This document shows, piece after piece, positions 1 through 9,075 of a stretch of DNA of 64,000 nucleotides. Source of the DNA: Agrococcus baldri (GTDB lineage: Bacteria > Actinomycetota > Actinomycetes > Actinomycetales > Microbacteriaceae). Under the pieces are notes generated by a model that had not been told where the DNA came from, searched no databases, and was given only the letters and a program-made list of their open reading frames with translations. Both the position numbers and the translations under genes were made by a program. The stretch lies in contig BJUU01000001.1 in assembly GCA_007988785.1 (NCBI GenBank), positions 186,001-250,000 on the forward strand, written 5' to 3'. Positions within the stretch are counted from its first letter, which is position 1. The number at the start of each line of letters is the position of its first letter.

Positions 1-473
1 GCAACCTCCTCATCGACCTCGACCAGCTGCGCCGCACGGGGGTGCGCTTCGACGCCACGCTCGGGCTCGCGGGCGGCGAGGACACGCTGTTCTCGAAGCA
101 GCTCCTCGCGGCCGGCGGCCGCATCGTGTGGTGCGACGAGTCTCAGGCTGACGACGCGGTGCCCGCCGAGCGGATCACTCGCGCATGGGCGATGCGGAGG
201 GCCTTCAACGGCGGCAACACCGCCGTGCACGTCGAGCTGCGCATGGAGCCACGGCCGATCCACCAGCTCACGATCCGCGCGCGACGGCTCCTCGGCGGGT
301 TCGCTCGCACCGTCGTCGGGTGGCTGCGGCACGCGTTCGGCCGGCTGCGCGGTGACCTCCATGCGGATGCTCGCGGACTCCGCACCGCCTACCGAGGTCT
401 GGGCATGATGGCCGCCGCCGGCGGCCACATGCACCGCGAGTACGCACGAGCCAGCGAAGGAGCTCTCGCATGA
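1..473 (+). CDS. Glycosyltransferase family 2, C-terminal part (5' end outside window)
   Basis: The reading frame is already open at the first base, so the gene starts upstream of the window and only about 157 C-terminal residues are seen. The visible part contains a GGEDTLF segment, which resembles the conserved acidic ED motif late in family 2 (GT-A fold) glycosyltransferases, followed by a WCDE strand and a basic, helix-rich tail (RARRLLGG, RLRG) that may lie against the membrane. GTG at 42 is internal, not the start. The stop overlaps the next start codon (ATGA, 470-473), so the two genes are translationally coupled. Together with the next gene it suggests synthesis of a surface glycan or a glycerol-phosphate-modified polymer. 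The acceptor and donor sugars cannot be inferred. Confidence 0.7.
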   Translation, partial: NLLIDLDQLRRTGVRFDATLGLAGGEDTLFSKQLLAAGGRIVWCDESQADDAVPAERITRAWAMRRAFNGGNTAVHVELRMEPRPIHQLTIRARRLLGGFARTVVGWLRHAFGRLRGDLHADARGLRTAYRGLGMMAAAGGHMHREYARASEGALA

Positions 474-937
474 CGACACGCATCGGCTACGCCGCCGGCG
501 GCTTCGACCTCTTCCACGTCGGCCACCTCAACGTGCTGCGGCACGCGAGCGAGCACTGCGATGAGCTGGTCGCCGGCGTCGTCAGCGACGAGATGCTGCG
601 ACAGGTCAAGGGCATCGAGCCCGTCATCCCGACGCTCGAGCGGGTCGAGATCGTGCGCTCGATCCGGTGGGTCGACCGCGTCCATGTCGAGACCGTCCCC
701 GACAAGCTCGACGCCTGGCGCGAGGTGGGGTTCACGCACTTCTTCAAGGGCGACGACTGGCGCGGCACGGAGAAGGGCCTCAGGCTCGAGCGCGAGCTCG
801 CGGAGGTCGGCGTCGAGGTCGTCTACTTCCCCTACACGGCGCACACCTCGAGCACGGCCCTGCGGCGCGCGCTCGCGCAGCTCGACGAGATCGCGGATGC
901 TGCGCGGCAGTCGCCGCTCGCCGCCGCCGGTCGCTAG
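470..937 (+). CDS. Cytidylyltransferase-family nucleotidyltransferase (glycerol-3-phosphate cytidylyltransferase-like)
   Basis: 155 residues, close to the roughly 130-150 of TagD-type glycerol-3-phosphate cytidylyltransferases. The N-terminus has the family nucleotide-binding signature with GGFD (10-13) and HVGH (16-19). A TSSTALR segment near residues 126-132 matches the second signature (ISSTxxR) that contacts the nucleotide phosphates. FKGDDW in the middle fits the substrate-binding region. The expected reaction is a nucleoside triphosphate plus an alcohol phosphate giving a nucleotide-activated alcohol, for example CDP-glycerol. The 4-bp overlap with the preceding glycosyltransferase supports a role in a cell-surface polymer. 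Substrate specificity (glycerol-phosphate or another polyol-phosphate) is inference. The stop overlaps the convergent regulator gene by a few bases. Confidence 0.8.
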   Translation: MTTRIGYAAGGFDLFHVGHLNVLRHASEHCDELVAGVVSDEMLRQVKGIEPVIPTLERVEIVRSIRWVDRVHVETVPDKLDAWREVGFTHFFKGDDWRGTEKGLRLERELAEVGVEVVYFPYTAHTSSTALRRALAQLDEIADAARQSPLAAAGR

Positions 938-2421
938 TCGCGCGACGCGAGGAAGCTGTAGACCTCGGTCTCGTCGACGCCTGGGAAGGCGCCCGGCGGC
1001 AGCGCCGCCAGCAGGTGCGAGTGCGCCCTCGCGCTCGGCCACGCCTGCCCCGCCCACTCCGAGGCGAGCTCGACCGGCGGCTGGCGACAGCACGAGGGGT
1101 CGGGGCAGCGCGACACCGAGCGCTCCTTCGTGGCGCGGCCGCGGAACCACTTCGCCTGCGAGAACGGCACGCCGATCGACAGCGAGAACTCCCCCGCCTG
1201 GCTCCGCTCGGTCATCGCCGTGCACCAGAAGGTGCCCGCGGGCGTCTCGGTGTACTGCTCGAACGCGTTCACCTTGTCGGCGACGTCGAAGACCTCGCGG
1301 CTCGTCCAGTGCTTGCACACCGGCTGCCCCTCGATCGCGCCCGTGTGGTCGGCGGGGAAGGTCACGCCGTCGTTCTCGTAGGCCTTGTAGATGATCCCCG
1401 ACTCGTGCACCTTCTGGAAGTGCAGCGGGATCCCCAGGTGCACGGTCGCGAGGTTCGTCAGCCGGTGCGCGGCCGCCTCGTACGAGACGGCGAACGCATC
1501 CCGCAGGTCCTCGATCGCGAGCTGCCGCTCCTGCTTGGCGGCGTCGAGGAACGCGACCGCGGTGCGCTCGGGCATCAGCAGCGCCGCCGCGAAGTAGTTC
1601 GTCTCGATGCGCTGCCGCAGGAAGGCGCCGAAGTCGGCGGGCACCGAGTGGCCCAGCACGTGGTGCCCGAGCGCCTGCAGCAGCACCGAGCGCGGGTCGT
1701 GGCCGGTGCGCGATGAGCGCGAGAGATAGATGCGCTTGCGCTTGTAGTCCATGACCGAGCGCGTCGAGTGCGGCAGGTCGCCCACATGGTGCACGCTGAA
1801 GCCCAGCCGCTCGGTGATCGCCGCGATCAGGTGCTGCGACAGCGGCCCCGACTGGTAGCCGACCTTCGCGAGCATCGTCGCCGCCTCGGCCTCGATCTCG
1901 GGGAAGTGGTTGTCGCGGGAGCGCATCTCGCGGCGCAGCTGCGTGTTCGCCCGTCGCGCCTCCTCGGGCGTCGCGACCCGCTCCTCCGCCACCCGGTCGA
2001 GCTCGTCGACGAGCGCCAGCATGGTCTCGAGCACGTCGTCGGGCGTGCGCGGCCCGATGCGCATGGTCGGCAGGCGCTTCTGCTGCCAGGCCGACGACTG
2101 CATGGCGCGCTCGAGCCGCAGCTCCATCGCCGCGCGCCTCGACGGCGGCGCGGTGCCGGTGAGCTGCTCGAGGCTCACGCCGTAGAGCGCCGCGAGCTGC
2201 TGCAGCTGCGAGAAGCGCGCCTCGCGCTTGCCGTTCTCGAAGCCCGAGAGCTGCGAGGGCGCCAGTCCGATCGCCTCGTGCACGGCATCGAGCGTCAGCC
2301 TGGCCTGCTTGCGCGCGTGCCGCAGCGACTTGCCCAGCTGCAGCGCGTCGACCTGCTGCGGCTCGGGGGCCGAGCGCGCGGGTCGGTCCCAGGTGCCGGA
2401 TGCGGTGCTGCCGTCGGTCAT
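934..2421 (-). CDS. ramB: XRE/ImmA-IrrE family regulator of acetate/short-chain fatty acid metabolism (RamB-like)
   Basis: 495 residues, a usual length for the short-chain-fatty-acid regulator family (RamB, PrpR). An XRE helix-turn-helix lies at about residues 28-85 ([14 protein letters not shown] to the [10 protein letters not shown] recognition helix). A central IrrE/ImmA-like region carries LGHHVLGH, a degenerate metallopeptidase motif. The C-terminal DUF2083-type region contains a cysteine cluster CPDPSCC, comparable to the cysteines that hold an Fe-S cluster in mycobacterial PrpR; whether it binds metal here is inference. It is divergent from aceA-aceB, the genes RamB controls in corynebacteria, so control of the glyoxylate shunt is likely. 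ATG 2421 is chosen because a TATGGT -10 (2428-2433, minus strand) lies 6 bp upstream, indicating a leaderless mRNA. Confidence 0.82.
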   Translation of the reverse strand: MTDGSTASGTWDRPARSAPEPQQVDALQLGKSLRHARKQARLTLDAVHEAIGLAPSQLSGFENGKREARFSQLQQLAALYGVSLEQLTGTAPPSRRAAMELRLERAMQSSAWQQKRLPTMRIGPRTPDDVLETMLALVDELDRVAEERVATPEEARRANTQLRREMRSRDNHFPEIEAEAATMLAKVGYQSGPLSQHLIAAITERLGFSVHHVGDLPHSTRSVMDYKRKRIYLSRSSRTGHDPRSVLLQALGHHVLGHSVPADFGAFLRQRIETNYFAAALLMPERTAVAFLDAAKQERQLAIEDLRDAFAVSYEAAAHRLTNLATVHLGIPLHFQKVHESGIIYKAYENDGVTFPADHTGAIEGQPVCKHWTSREVFDVADKVNAFEQYTETPAGTFWCTAMTERSQAGEFSLSIGVPFSQAKWFRGRATKERSVSRCPDPSCCRQPPVELASEWAGQAWPSARAHSHLLAALPPGAFPGVDETEVYSFLASRD

Positions 2422-2427
2422 GCCAGC

Positions 2428-2505
2428 ACCATACGGCAGAACTGCACTGATTGGCAGAACTGCAGAACTTCACTTGGCACCGCGCCCTCTGCGGCGCAGA
2501 TCTGC
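2428..2505. promoter_or_regulatory. ramB/aceA divergent control region with repeated GCAGAACT motifs
   Basis: The 144-bp gap between the two divergent start codons holds three direct copies of GCAGAACT (2436-2443, 2454-2461, 2462-2469); the first two belong to a longer repeat GGCAGAACTGCA (2435-2446, 2453-2464). A perfect 10-bp palindrome GCAGATCTGC follows at 2496-2505. The first copy abuts the ramB -10 hexamer (TATGGT, 2428-2433 on the minus strand), a position suited to autorepression. TGCAAA-type half sites are known for RamB in corynebacteria; these G+C-richer versions are candidate operators by inference. Confidence 0.55.
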
Positions 2506-2565
2506 ACGCAGAGTGGACTCCAAGAAGCCCGCCGGGTGCGACCGGCGACGAACGAGGAGGACACC

Positions 2566-3870
2566 ATGACCGAGCAGCCCAGCACCGACGACACGATGGC
2601 CACCGAGGCCGCAGAGCTCGAGCTCGAGTGGGCGGCCGACGCCCGCTGGAACGGCATCGCGCGCGACTACAGCGCCGTCGACGTCGTCCGGCTGCGCGGC
2701 TCGGTCGTCGAGGAGCACACGCTCGCCCGCCGTGGCGCCGAGCGCCTGTTCGAGCGGCTGCACACCGACGAGACGCCGGTGCGCGCGCTCGGCGCGCTGA
2801 CCGGCAACCAGGCGGTGCAGCAGGTGCGCGCCGGCCTCGAGGCGATCTACCTCTCGGGCTGGCAGGTCGCGGCGGACGCCAACCTCTCGGGCCAGACCTA
2901 CCCCGACCAGTCGCTCTACCCGGCGAACTCCGTGCCCGCCGTGGTGCGCCGCATCAACAACGCGCTGCAGCGCGCCGACCAGATCGAGCGCAGCGAGGGC
3001 AGCATGAGCGTCGCCGACTGGCTCGCGCCGATCGTCGCAGACGCCGAGGCCGGCTTCGGCGGCCCCCTCAACGCCTTCGAGCTCATGCGCAGCATGATCG
3101 TCGCCGGCGCGGCGGGCGTGCACTGGGAGGACCAGCTGGCGAGCGAGAAGAAGTGCGGCCACCTGGGCGGCAAGGTGCTCATCCCCACGCAGCAGCACGT
3201 GCGCACGCTGAACGCCGCGCGCCTGGCCTCCGACGTCGAGAACGTGCCGAGCGTGATCATCGCCCGCACGGACGCGGAGGCGGCGACGCTGCTCACGAGC
3301 GACGTCGACGAGCGCGACCGCCCCTTCCTCACCGGCGGTCGCACGAGCGAGGGCTTCTACGAGGTGCGGAACGGCATCGAGCCGTGCATCGCCCGCGGCC
3401 GCGCCTACGCCGAGTACGCCGACCTGCTGTGGATGGAGACCGGCAAGCCGGACCTCGAGGTCGCGCGCGCCTTCGCCGAGGGCATCAAGAGCGAGTTCCC
3501 CGACCAGCTGCTGGCCTACAACTGCTCACCGTCGTTCAACTGGAAGAAGCACCTGGACGACGACCAGATCGCGAAGTTCCAGCGCGAGCTCGGCGCCATG
3601 GGCTTCCGCTTCCAGTTCATCACCCTGGCCGGCTTCCACGCCCTGAACCACTCGATGTTCGACCTCGCCAAGGGCTACGCCGAGCAGCACATGTCGGCCT
3701 ACGTCGACCTGCAGGAGCGCGAGTTCACCGCCGAGGCACAGGGCTACACCGCCACCAAGCACCAGCGCGAGGTCGGCACCGGGTGGTTCGACCAGGTCGC
3801 CACCGCCCTCAACCCCACCTCGGGCACGCTGGCGCTGGCCGGCTCGACCGAGTCCGAGCAGTTCCACTGA
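2566..3870 (+). CDS. aceA: Isocitrate lyase
   Basis: 434 residues, the normal size for the bacterial enzyme. It cleaves isocitrate to glyoxylate and succinate, the first step of the glyoxylate shunt, allowing growth on acetate and fatty acids. The catalytic signature KKCGH is present ([10 protein letters not shown]), with [12 protein letters not shown] and the [12 protein letters not shown] segment typical of the TIM-barrel active site. ATG 2566 is chosen because GAGGAGG (2554-2560) lies 5 bases upstream, so unlike many genes here it has a leadered mRNA. aceB follows 33 bp downstream with its own ribosome site. The divergent RamB-like regulator and the repeats between them imply carbon-source control. 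Confidence 0.97.
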   Translation: MTEQPSTDDTMATEAAELELEWAADARWNGIARDYSAVDVVRLRGSVVEEHTLARRGAERLFERLHTDETPVRALGALTGNQAVQQVRAGLEAIYLSGWQVAADANLSGQTYPDQSLYPANSVPAVVRRINNALQRADQIERSEGSMSVADWLAPIVADAEAGFGGPLNAFELMRSMIVAGAAGVHWEDQLASEKKCGHLGGKVLIPTQQHVRTLNAARLASDVENVPSVIIARTDAEAATLLTSDVDERDRPFLTGGRTSEGFYEVRNGIEPCIARGRAYAEYADLLWMETGKPDLEVARAFAEGIKSEFPDQLLAYNCSPSFNWKKHLDDDQIAKFQRELGAMGFRFQFITLAGFHALNHSMFDLAKGYAEQHMSAYVDLQEREFTAEAQGYTATKHQREVGTGWFDQVATALNPTSGTLALAGSTESEQFH

Positions 3871-3903
3871 TCCGCACCACGACCGCTGAAGGAGGACGAC
3901 ATC

Positions 3904-5577
3904 ATGCATGACCGCATCCGCATCACCGCCACCGCCGAGGGCCAGGAGCGCGTCCTCACGGACGACGCGCTCGACTTCCTGCTCCACCTGCACGACGCGT
4001 TCGAATGCACGCGCCAGCAGCTGCTGCAGGATCGCCGCAAGCGCCGCGCGTCGCTCGCCGACGGCGAGACCCCGCGCTTCCTCGAGTCGACCAGGCGCAT
4101 CCGCGAGGACAGCAGCTGGCGGGTCGCGCCGCCGGCGCCCGGCCTCGAGGACCGCCGGGTCGAGATCACCGGCCCCATCGAGCGCAAGATGACCATCAAC
4201 GCACTCAACTCCGGCGCCAAGGTGTGGCTCGCCGACTGCGAGGACGCCTCGAGCCCGCTGTGGCGCAACGTCATCGGCAGCCAGGTCAACCTGCAGGACG
4301 CCATCCGCGAGCGGATCGAGTTCACGAGCCCCGAGGGCAAGGAGTACCGGGTCACGGCGACCGAGACGCCGACGATCGTGGTGCGGCCGCGCGGCTGGCA
4401 CCTCGACGAGCACCGCATCATCGTCGACGGCAAGCCGGTGTCGGGCTCGCTGGTCGACTTCGGCCTGCACGTGTTCCACAACGCCGAGGAGCTCATCGCC
4501 CGCGGCTCCGGCCCGTACTTCTACCTGCCGAAGCTCGAGAACCACCTCGAGGCGCGACTGTGGAACGAGGTCTTCGTGATGGCGCAGCAGCTGCTGGTGC
4601 TGCCGCAGGGCACCATCCGCGCGACGGTGCTGATCGAGACGATCACGGCGGCGTTCGAGATGGAGGAGATCCTCTACGAGCTGCGCGAGCACTCCGCGGG
4701 CCTCAACGCCGGCCGCTGGGACTACCTGTTCTCGATGATCAAGGCCTTCCGCCTGCGCGGCGAGGAGTTCGTGCTGCCGGACCGCGCGCAGCTGACGATG
4801 ACGGCGCCGTTCATGCGCGCCTACACCGAGCAGCTCGTGCGCGCCTGCCACCGCCGCGGGGCGCACGCGATCGGCGGCATGGCCGCCTTCGTGCCGAGCG
4901 CGAAGGATCCGGAGGCGACCGAGCGAGCGCTGTCGGCGGTCGCGAGCGACAAGTCGCGCGAGGCCGGCGACGGCTTCGACGGCTCCTGGGTGGCGCACCC
5001 GGGGCTCGTGGCGACCTGCCGCGAGGCGTTCGACGCGGTGCTGGGCGAGCAGCCGAACCAGCTCGGCCGCAGCCGCGAGGACGTGCCGGTCGACGGCGAC
5101 GCGCTCATCGACCTGTCGACGACGCAGGGCGAGATCACCGATGCCGGCCTGCGCTCGAACATCGAGATCGGCATCCGCTACATGGAGGCGTGGCTGCGCG
5201 GCCACGGCGCCGTGGCCATCCACTCGCTCATGGAGGATGCCGCCACCGCCGAGATCTCCCGATCGCAGGTGTGGCAGTGGATCCACAACGAGTCGACCAC
5301 GAGCGACGACCGCATCGTCACGCGCGACCGCTGCGAGTCGATCGTCGACGAGCTCGACCGCGGATTCGAGCGCCTCGAGGGCAACCGCTTCCGCGAGGCG
5401 ATCGCGCTCTTCCGCGAGATCGCGCTGGAGGAGACCTACCCGGCCTTCCTCACTCTCGCGGGCACCGAGCGCTACCTGGCAGAGGGAGTCGAGCGGGCTG
5501 CGACCGGGCCGATCACGGTGACCGATGCGTCGGCCCCCGACGTGCAGGTCGCCGACGAGGAGCGCGCGGCCGCCTGA
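3904..5577 (+). CDS. aceB: Malate synthase A
   Basis: 557 residues, matching the A isoform (about 530-550) rather than the 720-residue G isoform. It condenses glyoxylate with acetyl-CoA to malate, completing the glyoxylate shunt begun by AceA. Recognisable segments are [19 protein letters not shown], the ADCEDASSP acidic motif, [36 protein letters not shown] and the C-terminal QWIHN. ATG 3904 is preceded by AAGGAGG (3889-3895) at an 8-base spacing. The gene follows aceA on the same strand and is closed by a strong hairpin, so aceA-aceB form a two-gene operon. Nothing unusual is seen. Confidence 0.97.
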   Translation: MHDRIRITATAEGQERVLTDDALDFLLHLHDAFECTRQQLLQDRRKRRASLADGETPRFLESTRRIREDSSWRVAPPAPGLEDRRVEITGPIERKMTINALNSGAKVWLADCEDASSPLWRNVIGSQVNLQDAIRERIEFTSPEGKEYRVTATETPTIVVRPRGWHLDEHRIIVDGKPVSGSLVDFGLHVFHNAEELIARGSGPYFYLPKLENHLEARLWNEVFVMAQQLLVLPQGTIRATVLIETITAAFEMEEILYELREHSAGLNAGRWDYLFSMIKAFRLRGEEFVLPDRAQLTMTAPFMRAYTEQLVRACHRRGAHAIGGMAAFVPSAKDPEATERALSAVASDKSREAGDGFDGSWVAHPGLVATCREAFDAVLGEQPNQLGRSREDVPVDGDALIDLSTTQGEITDAGLRSNIEIGIRYMEAWLRGHGAVAIHSLMEDAATAEISRSQVWQWIHNESTTSDDRIVTRDRCESIVDELDRGFERLEGNRFREAIALFREIALEETYPAFLTLAGTERYLAEGVERAATGPITVTDASAPDVQVADEERAAA

Positions 5578-5578
5578 T

Positions 5579-5620
5579 CAGCACGAAGGCGGGACCCGTC
5601 GAGGTCCCGCCTTCGTGCTG
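5579..5620. terminator. Intrinsic terminator hairpin after aceB
   Basis: A perfect 18-bp stem (5579-5596 with 5603-5620) closes a 6-base loop, starting 2 bases after the aceB stop. There is no T tract, which is common for actinobacterial terminators. It lies between the convergent aceB and rsrA genes and can work in both directions. Confidence 0.85.
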
Positions 5621-5671
5621 CTCGCTCCCTGGGCCGCTCCGTCGCCGCAGGCGACCGAGCGTGTCGAAGGG

Positions 5672-5929
5672 TCAGCCGTGCTGCGCCTTGGCGGCGCGCA
5701 GGCTCGCCAGCAGCCGCTCGCGCAGCTCCTCGGGCGCACGATCCTTGCAGGCGCCCTGCAGCGCGCTCGTCAGCGTCTCGCCGACGTGGTGCTCCGCCGA
5801 GCACTCCGGGCAGCTGTCGAGGTGCGCGCGCACGTCGGCGGCATCCTCGGCGCAGAGCTCCCGGTGGAGGTACTCCTCCAGCGCGGCACGAGCCTGCGTG
5901 CAGTCCTTCTTCTCCTCGACCGTGCTCAC
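5672..5929 (-). CDS. rsrA: Zinc-binding anti-sigma factor of SigR (RsrA/RshA type)
   Basis: 85 residues. It has the ZAS motif H36-x3-C40-x2-C43 plus C10, the same arrangement (C11, H37, C41, C44) as the zinc ligands and redox cysteines of Streptomyces RsrA; C26 and C61 are additional cysteines. In the known system, reduced zinc-bound RsrA sequesters SigR, and disulfide stress expels zinc and releases the sigma factor. The GTG start overlaps the sigR stop (GTGA, 5926-5929), so the pair is translationally coupled, which helps keep the stoichiometry. Function by homology to the mycothiol/thioredoxin stress response is secure; the exact redox pair is inferred. Confidence 0.92.
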   Translation of the reverse strand: MSTVEEKKDCTQARAALEEYLHRELCAEDAADVRAHLDSCPECSAEHHVGETLTSALQGACKDRAPEELRERLLASLRAAKAQHG

Positions 5930-6630
5930 GGCTTCTTCCCCTTCTCAGTGCCCTCGGGCACGGCGATCCCCTGTTCGCGCGCATAGTCGGCCAGCAGGCC
6001 GCGCAGCAGCTTGCGGCCGCGGTGCAGCCGGCTCATGACGGTGCCGGTGGGGGTCTCCATGACCTCGGCGGTCTCCGCGTAGCTGAGGCCCTCGACGTCG
6101 ACCCAGTAGACCGCCATGCGGAAGTCCACGGGCACCTGCTGCAACGCATCCTTCACGATGCCCGAGGGCATCCGGTGGATGGCCTCGGCCTCGGCGCTGC
6201 GCGACGACGTGGACGAGAGCGACTCGGCGTCGCCGACCTGCCACTCCTCCATGTCGTCGAGCGGCGCCTCGAAGGGGCGGCGCTGCTGCTTGCGGTACGT
6301 GTTGATGTAGGTGTTGGTCTGGATGCGGTACAGCCACGCCCGCAGGTTCGTGCCCTGCTTGAACGAGCCGTACGCGGCGTAGGCCTTCAGCAGCGTCTCC
6401 TGCACCAGATCCGCCGCATCCGCCGGGTTGCGCGTCATGCGCATGGCGGCGGCGTAGAGCTGGTCGGCGTACTGCATGGCCTGCTCGGCGAAGTCGTCGC
6501 GCCGTGCGCCTTCCGCCGCGCTCGACTCGACCTGCCCCGACTCGTCCTGTTCGCTTGCCATCGCGGGTGAGTCTAGTGTCGCCTCGAACGCCTCGAGCGT
6601 CGCTATGGGCACGGGCACCTCCTCCGGCAT
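5926..6630 (-). CDS. sigR: ECF RNA polymerase sigma factor SigR/SigH (thiol-oxidative stress)
   Basis: The C-terminal 211 residues are the standard group ECF sigma factor. Sigma-2 runs from [19 protein letters not shown] through [18 protein letters not shown] and the -10-recognition helix [16 protein letters not shown]. Sigma-4 carries [11 protein letters not shown] and [14 protein letters not shown]. Two starts are plausible. ATG 6630 (234 residues) follows GGGAAG and lies just downstream of a SigR-type promoter. ATG 6561 (MASEQDE, 211 residues) lies 8 bp after a vegetative TAGACT -10. The longer form adds 23 residues ([12 protein letters not shown]...). This mirrors Streptomyces, where an unstable longer isoform is made from the autoregulated promoter. 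The gene is followed by rsrA with a 4-bp overlap. Confidence 0.93.
   Translation of the reverse strand: MPEEVPVPIATLEAFEATLDSPAMASEQDESGQVESSAAEGARRDDFAEQAMQYADQLYAAAMRMTRNPADAADLVQETLLKAYAAYGSFKQGTNLRAWLYRIQTNTYINTYRKQQRRPFEAPLDDMEEWQVGDAESLSSTSSRSAEAEAIHRMPSGIVKDALQQVPVDFRMAVYWVDVEGLSYAETAEVMETPTGTVMSRLHRGRKLLRGLLADYAREQGIAVPEGTEKGKKP
6570..6575 (-). promoter_or_regulatory. sigR internal vegetative -10 (p1)
   Basis: TAGACT reads on the minus strand 8 bp before ATG 6561, inside the coding region of the longer sigR reading frame. By analogy with many other starts in this window it would give a leaderless mRNA for the short SigR isoform. Confidence 0.5.
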
Positions 6631-6652
6631 CGCTTCCCGACCGATAGATTGC

Positions 6653-6678
6653 AACCGATGAGCCAGCCCGAGCATTCC
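6653..6678 (-). promoter_or_regulatory. SigR-dependent sigR promoter (p2), GGAAT-N18-GTT
   Basis: On the minus strand GGAAT (6678 to 6674) and GTT (6655 to 6653) are separated by exactly 18 bp, a perfect match to the SigR/SigH consensus. Transcription should begin near 6646, giving a leader of about 15 bases before ATG 6630. The promoter lies within the first codons of the divergent aroA gene. It implies positive autoregulation of sigR-rsrA. Confidence 0.82.
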
Positions 6679-8010
6679 CGACCATGGACCGCGCCGACCG
6701 CGACGGCGCGCATCGACGCGCGCGTGCAGCTGCCGGGGTCGAAGAGCCTCACCAACCGGGCGCTGCTGCTCGCGGCGCTTGCCGACGGCCCCTCCACGCT
6801 GCACCGACCGCTGCGCAGCCGCGACGCCGCCATCATGGCCGAGGGGCTGCGCGCCCTCGGCGCCGCCATCCGCGAGGTGCCGGGCGACGGCGCCTTCGGG
6901 CCCGACCTCGAGATCGCGCCGGCGCCCGTCACGGGCGGCGGCAGCATCGACTGCGGGCTCGCCGGCACGGCGATGCGCTTCCTGCCCATCGTCGCGGCGC
7001 TCGGCGACGGCCCGGTCGCCTTCGACGGCGACCCGCATGCCCGCAAGCGCCCGATGCAGCAGACGATCGCCGCGCTGCAGGGCCTCGGCGTGCGCGTCGA
7101 TGCCGACGAGCCCCGGCTGCCGTTCACCGTGCACGGCGCGGGCGGCGTCGCAGGCGGCGAGCTCGAGATCGACGCGAGCGCCTCGAGCCAGTTCGTCTCC
7201 GCGCTGCTGCTGGCGGCGCCCCGGTTCGAGCGCGGGCTGACGCTGCACCACCGCGGCGAGCGGCTGCCCTCCCTGCCCCACATCGAGATGACGCTCGAGG
7301 CGCTGCGGCAGCGCGGCGTCGACGCGCGCAGCACCGGCGAGGCCTCCTGGCGCGTCGAGCCGGGCCCGATCGCCGCGCTCGACGAGCAGATCGAGCCCGA
7401 CCTCTCGAACGCCGCGCCGTTCCTCGCCGCCGTCGTCGCGGTCGGCGGCCGCGTGGTGCTCGACGGCTGGCCGGAGTCGACCACGCAGGTCGGCCGCATG
7501 CTGCCGGAGCTGCTGGCCGCCTTCGGCGCTCGCAGCCGGGTGGCGGATGGGTCCCTCACGGTCGAGGCGGCGGGCGGCGAGATCCCCGGTGCCAGCCTCG
7601 ACATGCACGCCGCCGGCGAGCTCTCCCCCACCGTCGTCGCGCTCGGCGCGCTCGCGTCGGGACCGGTGGAGGTGACCGGGATCGGCCACACGCGCGGGCA
7701 CGAGACCGACCGCATCCGCGCCCTGATCGACAACATCGCGGCGCTCGGCGGCCGCGCGACCGAGCTGCCGGACGGCATCCGGGTCGAGCCCGGCCCGCTC
7801 GCCGGCGGCGACTGGAGCGCGTACGACGACCACCGCATCGCCACCGCGGGCGCCGTCCTGGGCCTGCGGGTGCCGGGCGTCGAGGTCGACGACATCGGCG
7901 CCACCGCGAAGACCATCCCGGAGTTCCCCGAGCTGTGGGCCGCGATGCTCGAGGGCCGCGACCTCGAGCCCGGCGCGACGCCCGGGCCGACCGGCGCTGG
8001 ACCAGGCTGA
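6658..8010 (+). CDS. aroA: 3-phosphoshikimate 1-carboxyvinyltransferase (EPSP synthase)
   Basis: 450 residues. It transfers the enolpyruvyl group of PEP to shikimate-3-phosphate in chorismate synthesis. Diagnostic motifs are [20 protein letters not shown] near the N-terminus, [12 protein letters not shown], the substrate-binding [13 protein letters not shown], and [15 protein letters not shown] near the C-terminus. ATG 6658 is preferred; an in-frame TTG at 6649 is possible, and neither has a convincing ribosome site. The start region overlaps the SigR-type promoter of divergent sigR, so transcription of the two may interfere. rsgA and hisN follow closely on the same strand, the order common in actinobacteria. 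Confidence 0.96.
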   Translation: MSQPEHSRPWTAPTATARIDARVQLPGSKSLTNRALLLAALADGPSTLHRPLRSRDAAIMAEGLRALGAAIREVPGDGAFGPDLEIAPAPVTGGGSIDCGLAGTAMRFLPIVAALGDGPVAFDGDPHARKRPMQQTIAALQGLGVRVDADEPRLPFTVHGAGGVAGGELEIDASASSQFVSALLLAAPRFERGLTLHHRGERLPSLPHIEMTLEALRQRGVDARSTGEASWRVEPGPIAALDEQIEPDLSNAAPFLAAVVAVGGRVVLDGWPESTTQVGRMLPELLAAFGARSRVADGSLTVEAAGGEIPGASLDMHAAGELSPTVVALGALASGPVEVTGIGHTRGHETDRIRALIDNIAALGGRATELPDGIRVEPGPLAGGDWSAYDDHRIATAGAVLGLRVPGVEVDDIGATAKTIPEFPELWAAMLEGRDLEPGATPGPTGAGPG

Positions 8011-8015
8011 AGCGC

Positions 8016-9056
8016 ATGAGCTGGCTGGGCGACTACGAGGACCCGTACGAGGAGTACGACGAGACGAGCGTGCGCGAGCGCCCCAACCCGAAGGCGAACC
8101 GGCCGCGCTCGAAGCAGCGGCCGGAGCACGAGGACGCCGTCACCGGCATCGTCACCGCCGTCGACCGCGGCCGCTACCGGCTGGTCGTCAGGCCCGGCGA
8201 GCCCGATGAGGCGGTCGTCACAGCCGCACGCGCGAGAGAGCTGCGCAAGCAGTCGATCGTCGCCGGCGACCGCGTCGACGCGGTGGGCGACACGACCGGC
8301 GAGACCGGCTCGCTCGCGCGCATCGTGCGCATCCAGCCGCGCACGACCGTGCTGCGCCGCTCGGCCGACGACGCCGACCTGGTCGAGCGCATCATCGTCG
8401 CGAACGCCGACGTCATGCTGATGGTGGTCGCATCCGCCGATCCGCCACCGCGCGCGGGCATGGTCGACCGGTTCCTCGTCGCGGCCCTCGACGCCGGCAT
8501 CGCGCCGGTGCTCGTGATGACGAAGACCGATGTCGCCGACCCCGCGCCCTTCCTGGCGAACTTCGAGGGCCTCGACGTCGAGATCTGGCGCTCGTCGATC
8601 GACGCGCCGCCCGTCGAGGCGCTGCGCGAGCGGCTCGACGGCCACACCACCGTCGCGGTCGGGCACTCGGGCGTCGGCAAGTCGACGCTCGTGAACGCGC
8701 TCGTGCCCAGCGCCGGTCGCGCCGTCGGCCACGTCAACGCCGTCACCGGCCGGGGCCGCCACACCTCCTCGTCGACCGTGTCGTTCCGGCTCGGCGACGG
8801 CTGGATCATCGACACCCCGGGCGTGCGCTCCTTCGGCCTCGGGCACGTCGCGACGGCCAACGTGCTGCGCGGCTTCCCCGACCTCGCCGCCGTCGCCGAG
8901 GACTGCCCGCGCGGCTGCACGCACCTCGCCGCCGAGGAGTACTGCGAGCTGTCGATCGCGACGGCGGAGGGCAGGCTCGAGCGTCGCCGCGTCGACTCGA
9001 TGCAGCGGCTGCTGGGCACCCTCGTGGCGGCCCGCAGCGAGCGCCACCAGGAGTGA
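8016..9056 (+). CDS. rsgA: Ribosome small-subunit-dependent GTPase A
   Basis: 346 residues. It is a circularly permuted GTPase that acts in late maturation of the 30S subunit. An N-terminal OB-fold (from about [12 protein letters not shown] to [11 protein letters not shown]) precedes the permuted G domain with the order G4 (TKTD), G1 ([14 protein letters not shown]), G2 (GRGRHTSS) and G3 ([10 protein letters not shown]). It ends with a zinc-binding element containing CPRGCTH and YCEL. The start follows the aroA stop by 5 bases, so the genes are cotranscribed. ATG 8016 gives the acidic tyrosine-rich N-terminus ([11 protein letters not shown]) seen in actinobacterial members. Confidence 0.95.
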   Translation: MSWLGDYEDPYEEYDETSVRERPNPKANRPRSKQRPEHEDAVTGIVTAVDRGRYRLVVRPGEPDEAVVTAARARELRKQSIVAGDRVDAVGDTTGETGSLARIVRIQPRTTVLRRSADDADLVERIIVANADVMLMVVASADPPPRAGMVDRFLVAALDAGIAPVLVMTKTDVADPAPFLANFEGLDVEIWRSSIDAPPVEALRERLDGHTTVAVGHSGVGKSTLVNALVPSAGRAVGHVNAVTGRGRHTSSSTVSFRLGDGWIIDTPGVRSFGLGHVATANVLRGFPDLAAVAEDCPRGCTHLAAEEYCELSIATAEGRLERRRVDSMQRLLGTLVAARSERHQE

Positions 9057-9075
9057 CGGCGGCTACCCTGGAGGC

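Noticed and set aside
389..2473. Very long open frame on the minus strand overlapping ramB and the cytidylyltransferase gene
   Set aside because: It is rich in Arg/Ala/Gly with no domain, and is an antisense shadow caused by high G+C. The ramB frame has real domains and a leaderless -10.
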